Source of the DNA: Lachnospiraceae bacterium MD308
Lineage (GTDB): Bacteria; Bacillota; Clostridia; Lachnospirales; Lachnospiraceae
Length of the DNA: 64,000 nucleotides
Assembly (NCBI GenBank): GCA_010206225.2
Contig: VIQU02000002.1
Coordinates: 112,638 to 176,637, forward strand
Direction: 5' to 3'
The notes below the pieces were generated by a model. The model had not been told where the DNA came from. It did not search any database and saw only the letters and a program-made list of their open reading frames with translations. A program made the translations under genes and the position numbers. Of this stretch, positions 33,920-42,963 are shown one piece after another (position 1 is the first letter of the stretch; every line of letters begins with the position of its first letter).

Positions 33920-35203
33920 ATGGGGATTCTGATTAAAAACGGACATGTAGTAGATCCATTGACTGGGAGAGACGGCTGCTTTGATGTGCTGATAGAAGGC
34001 GGCCGTATCAGGAAAGTGGCGGAAAGTCTTGCAGATGAGGCGGAGAAAGTAATTGATGCTGCCGGATGTTATGTACTGCCGGGTTTTATTGATCTGCATG
34101 TACATCTTCGTGATCCGGGACTTGAATATAAGGAGACGCTTGAGACGGGTGGAAAGGCTGCGGCGAGAGGCGGAGTAACGACAGTATGTGCGATGCCCAA
34201 TACGAAGCCGGTGGTTGACGATGGAGAAAAGGTGGCAGATATTCATAGAAGAGCAAAGAAAGAGTGCCTTGTGAATGTAATACAGATCGGCTCGGTTACC
34301 AAAGGGCAGCTTGGCGGGGAGCTATCAGATATTGAAGGAATGGCAGCGGCTGGCTGTCATGCGATTAGTGAGGATGGCAAATCTGTTATGAATGCTTCTC
34401 TCTACCGTAAGGGCATGAAGCTTGCGAAGGAGAATGGAATCTCGGTGTTCGCTCACTGCGAGGATATTACGATGGTTGAAGGCGGTGTCATGAATGCAGA
34501 TGAGAATGCTGCGCGGCTTCATCTGAAAGGGATTACGAATTCTGTAGAGGATGTGATCGTGGCCAGAGATATCCTGCTTGCGAAAGAAACGGGAGTACGG
34601 CTTCATCTGTGTCATTGTTCTACAGCCGACAGCGTTAAGATGGTGGCAGCGGCTAAAAAAGAAGGACTTTCTGTGACGGGTGAGGTTTGTCCGCATCATT
34701 TTGTGCTGACATCGGACGATATCAGAGAGGATGATGGGAATTATAAGATGAATCCGCCGCTTAGAGGAAGAGCGGATGTAGAAGCGCTGAGAGAGGGGCT
34801 TAAAAATGGGATTATGGATGTCATTTCCACTGATCATGCCCCCCATTCGTCTGAGGAAAAGAATAGGTCCATGGCGCAGGCGGCATTTGGGATTGTCGGA
34901 CTTGAGACAAGCGCTGCCCTTACTTACACATATCTTGTAAAACAGGGCATTTTAAGTATGATGGATATGGCGGAGAAGATGAGCTATAATCCATCAAAGA
35001 TATTAGGGCTTTCAGAAAAAGGCTCTGTGTCGGAGGGAAAGATTGCGGACATCGTTATTTTTGATCCGGACAGGAGATATCGGATTGATAAAGAGACATT
35101 TAGGTCAAAGGGAAAAAACACGCCTTTTGACGGCTTTGAAGTAAGCGGCGAAGTGATGTACACGCTGGTTGACGGTGCAGTTGTATATGAGGCGGTTAGA
35201 TAA
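33920..35203 (+). CDS. pyrC: Dihydroorotase
   Basis: Closes N-carbamoyl-aspartate to dihydroorotate in UMP synthesis. From the ATG at 33920, with GGGAAAGGAAAG upstream, it has 427 residues, the class I (Gram-positive) length. Metal motifs are FIDLHVHLRDPG at residues 56-67 and the later His in HCED, CHCST and STDHAPHS. The frame opens at 33836, but that part overlaps the terminator hairpin. It heads pyrC-pyrF-pyrK-pyrD. No PyrR attenuator was recognised in the short leader; a TAGAAT near 33863 could be its -10. Confidence 0.96.
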   Translation: MGILIKNGHVVDPLTGRDGCFDVLIEGGRIRKVAESLADEAEKVIDAAGCYVLPGFIDLHVHLRDPGLEYKETLETGGKAAARGGVTTVCAMPNTKPVVDDGEKVADIHRRAKKECLVNVIQIGSVTKGQLGGELSDIEGMAAAGCHAISEDGKSVMNASLYRKGMKLAKENGISVFAHCEDITMVEGGVMNADENAARLHLKGITNSVEDVIVARDILLAKETGVRLHLCHCSTADSVKMVAAAKKEGLSVTGEVCPHHFVLTSDDIREDDGNYKMNPPLRGRADVEALREGLKNGIMDVISTDHAPHSSEEKNRSMAQAAFGIVGLETSAALTYTYLVKQGILSMMDMAEKMSYNPSKILGLSEKGSVSEGKIADIVIFDPDRRYRIDKETFRSKGKNTPFDGFEVSGEVMYTLVDGAVVYEAVR

Positions 35204-35228
35204 TATCGAAAATTGGGAGGGAAAATAA

Positions 35229-36155
35229 GTGATCAACAAATTGATTTTGAATATTAAAAGGACAAAGGCGCCGATTGTTGTAGGATTGGATCCGATGTTA
35301 AGTTATATACCAGAACACATAAAAGCGGCGGCTTTTGCAGAGTTTGGAGAGACTCTTGAGGGAGCTGCGGAGGCGATCTGGCAGTTTAATAAAGAGATTG
35401 TAGACAAGACGTATGACTTGATCCCTGCAGTTAAGCCTCAGATTGCTATGTATGAACAGTTCGGTCTTCCGGGCCTTATGACATTTAAAAAGACGGTGGA
35501 CTACTGTAAAGAGAAAGATCTGGTTGTGATCGGAGATGTAAAGAGAGGAGATATCGGCTCCACTTCTTCGGCATATGCAGCAGGACATCTCGGAAGAGTG
35601 CAGGTGGGGAGCAAGTCTTATGCGCCGTTTGATGAAGATTTTGTAACCGTGAATCCGTATCTTGGTTCAGACGGAGTGAATCCGTTTGTGAAAGTCTGTG
35701 GGGAAGAAAAGAAGGGATTATTCATTCTTGTGAAGACTTCCAATCCATCTAGCGGTGAATTTCAGGACAAACTGATTGACGGGCGGCCGTTATATGAGCT
35801 TGTAGGCGAGAAGGTCGCCGAGTGGGGCTTATCTTGTATGGGTGAAGATTACAGTTATATCGGTGCGGTAGTGGGTGCGACTTATCCGGCTATGGGGAAG
35901 GCCCTTAGAAAGATCATGCCGAAGTCCTATATTCTTGTGCCGGGATACGGTGCGCAAGGCGGAAAGGGCGCTGATCTGGTACATTTCTTTAATGAAGACG
36001 GACTTGGTGCAATCGTGAACTCTTCAAGGGGTATCATCGCGGCATATAAGCAGGAAAAGTACGGGATGTTTGGAGATGAAAACTTTGGCGAGGCATCAAG
36101 AGCGGCTGTGGAAGATATGATCGCAGATATCAGAGATGCGCTTGAGAATCGGTAA
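35229..36155 (+). CDS. pyrF: Orotidine-5'-phosphate decarboxylase, type 2
   Basis: Decarboxylates OMP to UMP. A GTG start at 35229 with GGGAGG upstream gives 308 residues, the longer type 2 form. The catalytic motif DVKRGDIGST is near residue 100, with GLDPMLSYIP at the N-terminus and LVPGYGAQGGKGAD in the phosphate-binding region. The pyrC-to-pyrF gap is 25 bases. Confidence 0.95.
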   Translation: MINKLILNIKRTKAPIVVGLDPMLSYIPEHIKAAAFAEFGETLEGAAEAIWQFNKEIVDKTYDLIPAVKPQIAMYEQFGLPGLMTFKKTVDYCKEKDLVVIGDVKRGDIGSTSSAYAAGHLGRVQVGSKSYAPFDEDFVTVNPYLGSDGVNPFVKVCGEEKKGLFILVKTSNPSSGEFQDKLIDGRPLYELVGEKVAEWGLSCMGEDYSYIGAVVGATYPAMGKALRKIMPKSYILVPGYGAQGGKGADLVHFFNEDGLGAIVNSSRGIIAAYKQEKYGMFGDENFGEASRAAVEDMIADIRDALENR

Positions 36156-36178
36156 ATATGTGATGTCAGGAGAAGAAT

Positions 36179-36964
36179 ATGGCGGATAGGAAAGTAGAAA
36201 CAGTGAAGATCATCTCGCAGGAATGTCTTGCGGAGGGTATTTATAGTATGTGGATTGAGACAGAAGCGGCAGGTATGGCAAAGCCAGGACAGTTCTTGTC
36301 GATATACACCAACGATGCAGGCAAGCTCCTTCCAAGGCCGATCAGTATCTGTGAGATAGATAAAGTGAGTCGCAGACTCAGAGTCGTATACCGGGTAACG
36401 GGCGAGAATACGGGGACAGAGCAGTTTTCGCGGATGAAAGAAGGAGAATCTTTAAAGATTCTGGGGCCATTGGGCAACGGATTCCCGCTTGAGCGCGCGA
36501 AAGGGAAACGGGTATTTCTGATGGGAGGCGGAATTGGTGTTCCGCCGATTTTGGAGCTTGCAAAACAGATGGATTGCATAGAGAAACAACTTATAATCGG
36601 CTACCGCGATCACCATACATTTTTGAAAGAAGAGTTTGAGAAAAACGGCCGGCTTTTTATTTCTACTGAGGACGGAAGTGTAGGAACGAAGGGAAATGTC
36701 ATGGACGCGATTCGTGAGAATGCTTTGCGTGCAGATGTTATCTTTGCCTGTGGGCCGACTCCGATGCTTCGGGCAATTAAAGAGTTTGCCGCGGAAAAAA
36801 GCATAGAATGCTATATATCCTTAGAGGAGAGAATGGCATGCGGGATCGGTGCGTGTCTTGGCTGCGTATGCCAGTCGAAGGAGAGAGATGCTCACAGCAA
36901 TGTGAAAAATAAACGAATCTGTAAAGATGGTCCGGTATTTTTAGCAGCGGAGGTGGAAATCTGA
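36179..36964 (+). CDS. pyrK: Dihydroorotate dehydrogenase B electron-transfer subunit
   Basis: Passes electrons from dihydroorotate dehydrogenase to NAD+. At 261 residues it has an FAD-binding barrel (PRPISICEID), an NAD domain (FLMGGGIGVPPILELA, FACGPTPMLRAI) and a C-terminal 2Fe-2S cluster with Cys in MACGIGACLGCVC plus a later Cys (RICKDGP). It pairs with the type B PyrD next to it; the pyrK stop and pyrD start share one base (TGATG). Confidence 0.96.
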   Translation: MADRKVETVKIISQECLAEGIYSMWIETEAAGMAKPGQFLSIYTNDAGKLLPRPISICEIDKVSRRLRVVYRVTGENTGTEQFSRMKEGESLKILGPLGNGFPLERAKGKRVFLMGGGIGVPPILELAKQMDCIEKQLIIGYRDHHTFLKEEFEKNGRLFISTEDGSVGTKGNVMDAIRENALRADVIFACGPTPMLRAIKEFAAEKSIECYISLEERMACGIGACLGCVCQSKERDAHSNVKNKRICKDGPVFLAAEVEI

Positions 36965-37896
36965 TGGATGTCGGGAAAAAAGCAGAGAATGCGGTGGATA
37001 TGTGTGTGAATATTGCCGGGATAGTGTGGAAGAATCCGGTTACGACAGCCTCAGGGACTTTTGGTTCCGGAAAGGAATTTGCCGAATTTGTTGACTTGAA
37101 TAAGCTCGGTGCAGTGACAACGAAGGGTGTGGCGAATATTCCGTGGGCAGGCAACCCCACGCCGAGAATTGCAGAGACTTATGGCGGCATGATGAATGCA
37201 GTTGGGTTGCAGAATCCGGGGATCGACCTGTTCTGTGAGAGAGATATTCCCTTTTTGCGGCAGTATGATACGAGGATTATTGTAAATGTGTGCGGAAAAT
37301 CTGAAAAGGATTACTGCGAGGTTGCAGAGCGGCTTTCCCATGAAGACGTGGACATGTTGGAGATTAATATTTCCTGTCCGAATGTGAAGGAAGGCGGAAT
37401 TGCGTTTGGTCAGAATCCAAAGGCAGCGGAAGACATTACCAAGGCAGTTAAAAGATATGCAAAACAGCCGGTCATTATGAAGCTGAGCCCGAATGTGACC
37501 AGTATTTCCGAGATGGCGAAGGCCGTGGAGGCGGGCGGTGCAGACGCAGTATCACTGATCAATACGATAACGGGTATGAAGATAGACGTTCACCGGCGCC
37601 GCTTTGTCATCGCCAATAAGACCGGAGGCGTATCCGGACCGGCCATTCATCCGATCGCAGTACGTATGGTATACGAGGCAGCCCATGCGGTGAAGCTTCC
37701 GATCATTGGAATGGGAGGTATTGCGAACGCTCAGGATGCTGTGGAGATGATACTTGCAGGTGCAGACGCAGTGTCTGTCGGAACGGCTAATTTCCGCAAC
37801 CCGGCAGTGACGATGGAGATAGCGGCGGGTATAGAAAGCTATATGAAAAAATACGGCTTTGCCCGTGTCTCTGATATGGTGGGAATCGTAGATTGA
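36964..37896 (+). CDS. pyrD: Dihydroorotate dehydrogenase B catalytic subunit
   Basis: Oxidises dihydroorotate to orotate with FMN. A 310-residue class 1B protein with the catalytic Cys in EINISCPNV, FMN contacts in TASGTFGSG, KLSPNVT and GMGGIAN, and NTITGMKID. Translational overlap with pyrK indicates a fixed PyrK-PyrD complex. The operon ends at the strong hairpin immediately downstream. Confidence 0.97.
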   Translation: MDVGKKAENAVDMCVNIAGIVWKNPVTTASGTFGSGKEFAEFVDLNKLGAVTTKGVANIPWAGNPTPRIAETYGGMMNAVGLQNPGIDLFCERDIPFLRQYDTRIIVNVCGKSEKDYCEVAERLSHEDVDMLEINISCPNVKEGGIAFGQNPKAAEDITKAVKRYAKQPVIMKLSPNVTSISEMAKAVEAGGADAVSLINTITGMKIDVHRRRFVIANKTGGVSGPAIHPIAVRMVYEAAHAVKLPIIGMGGIANAQDAVEMILAGADAVSVGTANFRNPAVTMEIAAGIESYMKKYGFARVSDMVGIVD

Positions 37897-37931
37897 AAAT
37901 ATGCCGAAAACCAATTTCTATAAAACTGTCG

Positions 37932-37961
37932 TCGGGGGCAAAATTTTTGCCCCCGATTTTT
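37932..37961 (+). terminator. Terminator between convergent pyrD and phenylacetate-CoA ligase gene
   Basis: TCGGGGGCA (37932-37940) pairs with TGCCCCCGA (37948-37956) around an A/T loop, followed by TTTTT on the plus strand. It lies only nine bases from the minus-strand stop codon, so it may serve both genes. Confidence 0.9.
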
Positions 37962-37969
37962 AGATGCAT

Positions 37970-39205
37970 TTATTCATATCTTTCATCAAATACTCTCTTT
38001 GATTTCTTTTCACTTCTTGGAAGCAGTCCCAGCTCTACTACTTTGACAAGCGGTGTGAAACCGATGCGGCTCTTGACTTTCTCGGCGATCCGTCTGCTGA
38101 GAATCTGGAAATCAACAGTTCCGTTCGTTTCCACATAGAGACGCATAGTATCGCGTCCTTCCAGATGAGAGATGCGGATTTGATACTCGCTTGATACTTC
38201 CGGGAATTCCTTTAGGATTTCTTCAATCTGGCTTGGAAATACATTCACGCCTTTGATCTTTATCATGTCATCCGTTCTTCCCATGATGATGTCCAGACGA
38301 GGAAATCTGCTGTGACATGGGCAGGCGCCGGGGATGATGCGGGAAAGGTCATGGGTGCGGTAGCGAATAAGAGGAGCCCCTTCCTTCACAAGTGTTGTAA
38401 TGACAATCTCACCCAGTTCACCGTCCGGAACCGGTTTTAAGGTCACCGGATCCACGATTTCTATATAGATATAATCATCCCAGTAATGTATTCCCGTATT
38501 ATATTTACAATTGATACCGATACCCGGTCCATAGATTTCTGTCAGTCCGTAGATGTCATAGAGCTCGATGCCAAGTTCGTCTGCAATCCTTTGGCGCATC
38601 TTTTCGCCCCAGCGTTCAGAACCGATGACACCCTTTTTTAAGCATATCTTGTCTTTGAACCCTCGTTTCTCGATTTCCTCTGCAAGAAGAAGCGCGTAGG
38701 AGGAAGTGGCACAGATGACGGTACTCTTCATATCCATCATCATCTGAAGCTGCTTATCTGTATTGCCGGGGCCCATAGGAATCACCATTGCACCCAGTTT
38801 TTCTGCACCGCTTTGGAAACCGATACCGGCAGTCCATAATCCGTATCCGGGAGTGATCTGGATGCGGTCCGTGTTGGTGATTCCGGCTGTCTCATAACAG
38901 CGGGCGAACATGATGGCCCAGTCATCTACATCCTTTGCAGTATAAGGGATAATAACCGGAAGCCCGGTTGTCCCCGAAGAGGAATGTATCCGTACGATAT
39001 CTTCTTCGGGAGCGGTCATTAGTCCCATAGGATAGGCTTCCCGAAGATCATTTTTTTCGGAAAAAGGGAGGCTGGCAAAGTCCTCTGGTGTGGAAATCCC
39101 AGAAATGCCCGCTTCCTCAAGCTTTTTTCCATAAAAACTGCCGGCCTTTCTGAGAGACTGAATCTGCTTATTTACCTGACTGATCTGAAAATCTGAAATC
39201 TGCAT
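37970..39205 (-). CDS. Phenylacetate-CoA ligase family (PaaK-like)
   Basis: A 411-residue adenylate-forming enzyme linking an aryl acetate and CoA with ATP. The AMP motif is HSSSGTTGLP near residue 75, the second core YDIYGLTEIYGPG, and the C-terminal motif MIKIKGVNVFPSQIEE. AAAGGAA precedes the ATG. It lies 30 bases after iorB in the ior operon. In amino acid fermenters it can run in reverse, making ATP from aryl-CoA formed by IorAB, as described for archaeal and clostridial homologues. Confidence 0.92.
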   Translation of the reverse strand: MQISDFQISQVNKQIQSLRKAGSFYGKKLEEAGISGISTPEDFASLPFSEKNDLREAYPMGLMTAPEEDIVRIHSSSGTTGLPVIIPYTAKDVDDWAIMFARCYETAGITNTDRIQITPGYGLWTAGIGFQSGAEKLGAMVIPMGPGNTDKQLQMMMDMKSTVICATSSYALLLAEEIEKRGFKDKICLKKGVIGSERWGEKMRQRIADELGIELYDIYGLTEIYGPGIGINCKYNTGIHYWDDYIYIEIVDPVTLKPVPDGELGEIVITTLVKEGAPLIRYRTHDLSRIIPGACPCHSRFPRLDIIMGRTDDMIKIKGVNVFPSQIEEILKEFPEVSSEYQIRISHLEGRDTMRLYVETNGTVDFQILSRRIAEKVKSRIGFTPLVKVVELGLLPRSEKKSKRVFDERYE

Positions 39206-39235
39206 AATTTTATGATTCCTTTCTATTTTATTAAT

Positions 39236-39820
39236 TTATTCAGAATGCTTGCGTACATATTCAAGAGCTTTAAAATTAAGCTCATGAAATTTTTCGGGAA
39301 GACGAGCGGCGATTGCTTCTTTGATGTCCTCTTCGGATAGGCCAAGTGCGCCGCTGTAGACAGCAGCTCCCAGAAGAAGAGTGTTGAGCGTCTTTGGAGA
39401 ACCGATTTCTTTGCAGGCTTTCTGAGGGTCGATGACGAAAAGATTCTCTACATGTTCTCTAAGGTATGTGATCATCTCATCACCGTTATAGGAGGAGCCT
39501 GAAAGGGTAGCAGTGACCGGCATAATCGCCCGGCTGCTGGTGACAACAGTGCCGCCTTCTTTTAGAAAAGGGAGCATCCGTACTGTTTCGCCTGGCTCGA
39601 ATCCAAGAATGATATCTGCTTCGCTGTTTGCGATCATTGGGGAAGAGATGTTGTATCCGTATCGGACATGGCTGAATACACTCCCGCCTCTCTGGGCCAT
39701 GCCAATCGTTTCTGCACTCATAACGGGAAGGTTTTTGTTCATAGCGGCAGCGGCAATCAATTTGGAAGCAAGGACGGTTCCCAGACCTCCCACTCCGCAC
39801 AATACGATATTTCTATTCAT
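39236..39820 (-). CDS. iorB: Indolepyruvate ferredoxin oxidoreductase beta subunit
   Basis: The small subunit (194 residues from the ATG at 39820) of the enzyme that turns aryl pyruvates into aryl acetyl-CoA with reduction of ferredoxin. NIVLCGVGGLGTVLASKLI and SAETIGMAQRGGSVFSHVR are family signatures (gamma domain of POR-type enzymes). GGTGA precedes the ATG; a GTG at 39829 is an alternative. It overlaps iorA by about eight bases, so the subunits are translationally coupled. Confidence 0.93.
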   Translation of the reverse strand: MNRNIVLCGVGGLGTVLASKLIAAAAMNKNLPVMSAETIGMAQRGGSVFSHVRYGYNISSPMIANSEADIILGFEPGETVRMLPFLKEGGTVVTSSRAIMPVTATLSGSSYNGDEMITYLREHVENLFVIDPQKACKEIGSPKTLNTLLLGAAVYSGALGLSEEDIKEAIAARLPEKFHELNFKALEYVRKHSE

Positions 39821-41693
39821 TGCTATCACCGGCCTTTCTATTTACAATAGCGTCTGTAGGGCAGAGTTGGTGGCAAAGGGTACATCCGGTACAGAGGGAT
39901 GGATCAATGGAAATTTTTCCTTTTAGGGCGATGAGAGCCGGACAGCCTAATTCACGGATACATTTTTTGCAGCCAATACACTTGTCAGGAAGGACATGCA
40001 TGGATTCTTTCGGCTCGGCAACAGCGATACAGGGTGATTTAAAAATGATCGCTTTGACGCCGGGCTCGTTAGACACTCTTTTTACACAACTTACGGCAGT
40101 TTTGTGTTCCAGCGGATCAACTGTCTCTACAATATCGAGGCCAATGCCTTTCAGGACCGCTTCGATATCAATCTTATCCACAATCTTGCCCATCATCGTC
40201 TGTCCGGTTCCGGGGTGCGGCTGGTGTCCGGTCATGGCGGTAGTTGAATTGTCCAATATGATAAGAGTCAGATCGGACTGATTGTACACGGCATTTATCA
40301 CGCCTGTGACAGCAGAGGCAAAAAAGGTGGAATCGCCTACGAATGCAAAGCAATGAGTATCAGGCTCTATCCGGCCGACACCCTGTGCAATGCCAAGTCC
40401 TGCGCCCATGCACAGACAGGTATCGACCATATCAAGGGGCATGGCATTTCCCAGTGTATAGCAGCCGATATCTCCGCAGAAAATAGTCTTCTCTCCTTGC
40501 ATGGCTGTCTTTACAGCATAGAAAGAAGCCCGGTGAGGGCACCCGGCACAGAGTATCGGAGGACGGACGGGAAGATTGGGCAGAATATCAGGGGAATTGC
40601 CGGTCTTAGGATTCGATCGTGTATTGTCATATGTATCTTTAAGGAATCGGCGGATATCCCGAAATACACTGTCACGGCTGTTCTCGCCCGCATTTTTTAC
40701 ATGATGGCTCAGCTTCCCATAAATCTTTACCGGAAGATGATATTTTCCGCAGATATAAGTCAGCTCTTTTTCGATGACCGGATCAAGTTCCTCAAAGCAG
40801 AGGACTGCGTCAAGTCCTTCTAAAAATTCCAGTGCAAGCTTTTCCGGGAACGGATGAGGGGTGGCGATTTTAAGAATCGGTATACTGTCAATGCTCTTCA
40901 ATGATTCTAAAACATAAGTAAAGCTTACGCCGCCGGCAGCGATTCCTTTTCTGACAGGATTTTCATCTGCGGCGGTGTCCGAACCTGCGTCTGATACAGA
41001 AGGGCGGACAATCTGATTCCTTTTGTATGCAAAAAAGTCTTCCGAAAGCTTTTCATTCCTCTCTTCGATTTTTATATGGTTTTGATAGGACAGACGAGGA
41101 AAAATAACCCAGCGCGCGGAATCCTTTACGAACCCGTCGGGTGTATGAGACGTGTATTCATCCGCATCCTTTACAGAGACAGAGGCATATCCATGGCAGA
41201 CTCTGGTGGTAGGCCGCAAAAAGACAGGAGTACCATATTTTTCAGAATAGGCGAATGCTTCCTGTACCATCTCATATGCTTCTTGTGCCGAAGACGGATC
41301 AAAGCAGGGTAGCTTTGAAAAGGCGGCAAAATGCCGCGTATCCTGTTCCGTCTGGGAGGATACAGGTCCGGGATCGTCAGCTACAAGGACTACCATGCCG
41401 CCTTTGACACCGATATATTCCAGACTCATAAGCGGATCGGAAGCCACATTCAGTCCGACCTGCTTCATCGTCACCATGCTGCGGGCGCCGGAATATGCGG
41501 CCCCGGCGGCAACTTCCATAGCTGCCTTTTCATTGACAGACCATTCTACGTAAATGTTGTCTGATCTTCGCTTTGCGATTGTTTCCAGAACTTCGGTAGA
41601 GGGCGTGCCGGGATAACCGGATACCAGATTCACTCCGGCGGCGATAGCGCCAAGGGCAATGGCTTCATTGCCCATTAAAAATTCTTTGTGCAT
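39813..41693 (-). CDS. iorA: Indolepyruvate ferredoxin oxidoreductase alpha subunit
   Basis: The 626-residue large subunit. The N-terminal pyrimidine domain (GNEAIALGAIAAGVNLVSGY, PGTPSTEVLE) is followed by the thiamine-diphosphate domain (GDIGCYTLG, GDSTFFASAVTG). A C-terminal ferredoxin-like domain has two Cys clusters (CIGCKKCIRELGCP and CTGCTLCHQLCP) for [4Fe-4S] centres. It oxidises indole-, phenyl- and hydroxyphenylpyruvate. A GAGGTGAG site and a promoter lie upstream. The first 4Fe-4S motif is slightly altered (CxxCxxCxxxxC with GCP), as is usual in IorA. Confidence 0.95.
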   Translation of the reverse strand: MHKEFLMGNEAIALGAIAAGVNLVSGYPGTPSTEVLETIAKRRSDNIYVEWSVNEKAAMEVAAGAAYSGARSMVTMKQVGLNVASDPLMSLEYIGVKGGMVVLVADDPGPVSSQTEQDTRHFAAFSKLPCFDPSSAQEAYEMVQEAFAYSEKYGTPVFLRPTTRVCHGYASVSVKDADEYTSHTPDGFVKDSARWVIFPRLSYQNHIKIEERNEKLSEDFFAYKRNQIVRPSVSDAGSDTAADENPVRKGIAAGGVSFTYVLESLKSIDSIPILKIATPHPFPEKLALEFLEGLDAVLCFEELDPVIEKELTYICGKYHLPVKIYGKLSHHVKNAGENSRDSVFRDIRRFLKDTYDNTRSNPKTGNSPDILPNLPVRPPILCAGCPHRASFYAVKTAMQGEKTIFCGDIGCYTLGNAMPLDMVDTCLCMGAGLGIAQGVGRIEPDTHCFAFVGDSTFFASAVTGVINAVYNQSDLTLIILDNSTTAMTGHQPHPGTGQTMMGKIVDKIDIEAVLKGIGLDIVETVDPLEHKTAVSCVKRVSNEPGVKAIIFKSPCIAVAEPKESMHVLPDKCIGCKKCIRELGCPALIALKGKISIDPSLCTGCTLCHQLCPTDAIVNRKAGDSNE

Positions 41694-41758
41694 AGTCTCA
41701 CCTCTGTTTATGATGTTTGAAATTTGTAAAAATCCATATTCACTTTCCGATAGATTTT

Positions 41759-41787
41759 ATATTACCTAATTGAATATGAAATGTAAA
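41759..41787 (-). promoter_or_regulatory. Candidate promoter for iorA-iorB-ligase operon
   Basis: Minus strand: TTTACA at 41787-41782, a 17-base spacer, TAATAT at 41764-41759. The -10 is only a partial match. Confidence 0.35.
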
Positions 41788-41891
41788 GAGGCAAACGATT
41801 GGCAGAAGTTGTTTTGCGAGATAAAAACTTACGGAATGACATTTTAAAGATCAGACTTTTTTGTTATACTATAACTACCAGAAAACTTGAA

Positions 41892-41966
41892 ATGAGGTGG
41901 TGGATATTCACGAATTGCAAAGAATGGGTACTTGATGGATCACGGCGGTATTTGCCGCAAGAGTGA
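41892..41966 (+). CDS. Possible 24-codon leader peptide, Trp-rich
   Basis: The 360-base gap between iorA and pyrE holds an upstream -10-like TATACT (about 41866), this 24-codon frame (starting MRWWIFTNCKEW and ending RRYLPQE), and the pyrE promoter at 41975-42003. Three of its residues are Trp. There is no good ribosome site before the ATG, so it could be chance; a small hairpin (CGGC/GCCG near 41944-41957) overlaps its end. I do not recognise it. Confidence 0.2.
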   Translation: MRWWIFTNCKEWVLDGSRRYLPQE

Positions 41967-41974
41967 AACATAAA

Positions 41975-42003
41975 TTGAAAATCTATATCAAATATGGTAG
42001 AAT
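41975..42003 (+). promoter_or_regulatory. Promoter for pyrE
   Basis: TTGAAA at 41975-41980, a 17-base spacer, TAGAAT at 41998-42003; about 45 bases separate it from the pyrE start. Confidence 0.6.
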
Positions 42004-42053
42004 TGAAAAAATGAGAGATATGGAGAAAATTTTGAAAAACAGGGAGGATTTTC

Positions 42054-42731
42054 ATGGAAAGCTATAAAAAAGAATTTATAGAGTTTATGGTAGAGAGCGA
42101 TGTGCTAAAGTTTGGGGAGTTCACATTAAAGAGCGGAAGGAAGTCCCCCTTTTTTATGAATGCAGGAGCTTATGTGACGGGGACACAGCTTCGTAAGCTT
42201 GGCGAGTATTATGCAAAGGCGATTTACAATACATACGGGCTTGATTTTGATGTGATGTTCGGCCCTGCTTATAAGGGAATTCCGCTTACCGTGGCTGCGA
42301 CGATGGCATACAGCTCGCTGTACGGTAAAGATATCCGGTATTGTTCTAACAGAAAAGAAGTGAAAGATCATGGAGATACAGGTATTCTTCTTGGAAGTAA
42401 GCTGAAAGACGGAGACAGGGTCGTAATTATCGAGGATGTTACAACCTCCGGCAAGTCCATTGAAGAGACGTTTCCTATTATAAAAGCGCAGGCGGATGTA
42501 GAGGTGAAGGGACTTATCGTATCTCTGAACCGTATGGAAGTAGGAAAGGGAGGAGAAAAAAGTGCGCTGGATGAGATTCAGGAGCTGTACGGATTCGGCG
42601 CGGGCGCTATCGTAACGATGAGGGAGGTTGTGGAGCATTTGTATAATAAGCCGTACAATGGGAAAATTGTGATTGATGATACATTAAAAACAGCGATCGA
42701 CGCATATTATGAAAAGTATGGTGCGAAATAA
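42054..42731 (+). CDS. pyrE: Orotate phosphoribosyltransferase
   Basis: Joins orotate and PRPP to form OMP. A 225-residue protein with the PRPP motif VVIIEDVTTSGKSIEE near residue 125 and the FGPAYKGIPL and SNRKEVKDHGD loops. The ATG at 42054 follows GGGAGGA. It is encoded 4 kb from the pyrC-F-K-D operon, with the ior operon between on the other strand. Confidence 0.97.
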   Translation: MESYKKEFIEFMVESDVLKFGEFTLKSGRKSPFFMNAGAYVTGTQLRKLGEYYAKAIYNTYGLDFDVMFGPAYKGIPLTVAATMAYSSLYGKDIRYCSNRKEVKDHGDTGILLGSKLKDGDRVVIIEDVTTSGKSIEETFPIIKAQADVEVKGLIVSLNRMEVGKGGEKSALDEIQELYGFGAGAIVTMREVVEHLYNKPYNGKIVIDDTLKTAIDAYYEKYGAK

Positions 42732-42773
42732 AATGGCACGATATAGTATAGAATCAATAGGGAGGTAATGGAT

Positions 42774-42926
42774 ATGAACGAGCAGGCATATAAGACGATG
42801 GGGCTCACGGGGGCGGCAAGTATCGCCATTGGTATCGTGACGCTTGTGATGGGAATAACCGTAGGTGTAATCGCTGTGATCAGCGGCGCAAAGCTTTTAA
42901 AAGACAGGAAGGGACTTACATTTTAA
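42774..42926 (+). CDS. Small two-Gly-motif membrane protein, 50 residues
   Basis: A 50-residue frame starting MNEQAYKTMGLTGAASIAIG. GGGAGG at 42760-42765 lies eight bases before the ATG. One long hydrophobic stretch (about residues 13-40, with GIVTLVMGITVGVIAVISG) could form one or two short spans, and the end is basic. Gene spacing and ribosome site are convincing, although I do not recognise the family. It sits between pyrE and the VanZ-like gene and may be cotranscribed with them. Confidence 0.65.
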   Translation: MNEQAYKTMGLTGAASIAIGIVTLVMGITVGVIAVISGAKLLKDRKGLTF

Positions 42927-42963
42927 GAGAATAGTATGAAAAGATAGAAGGGGCGTTTAATAT

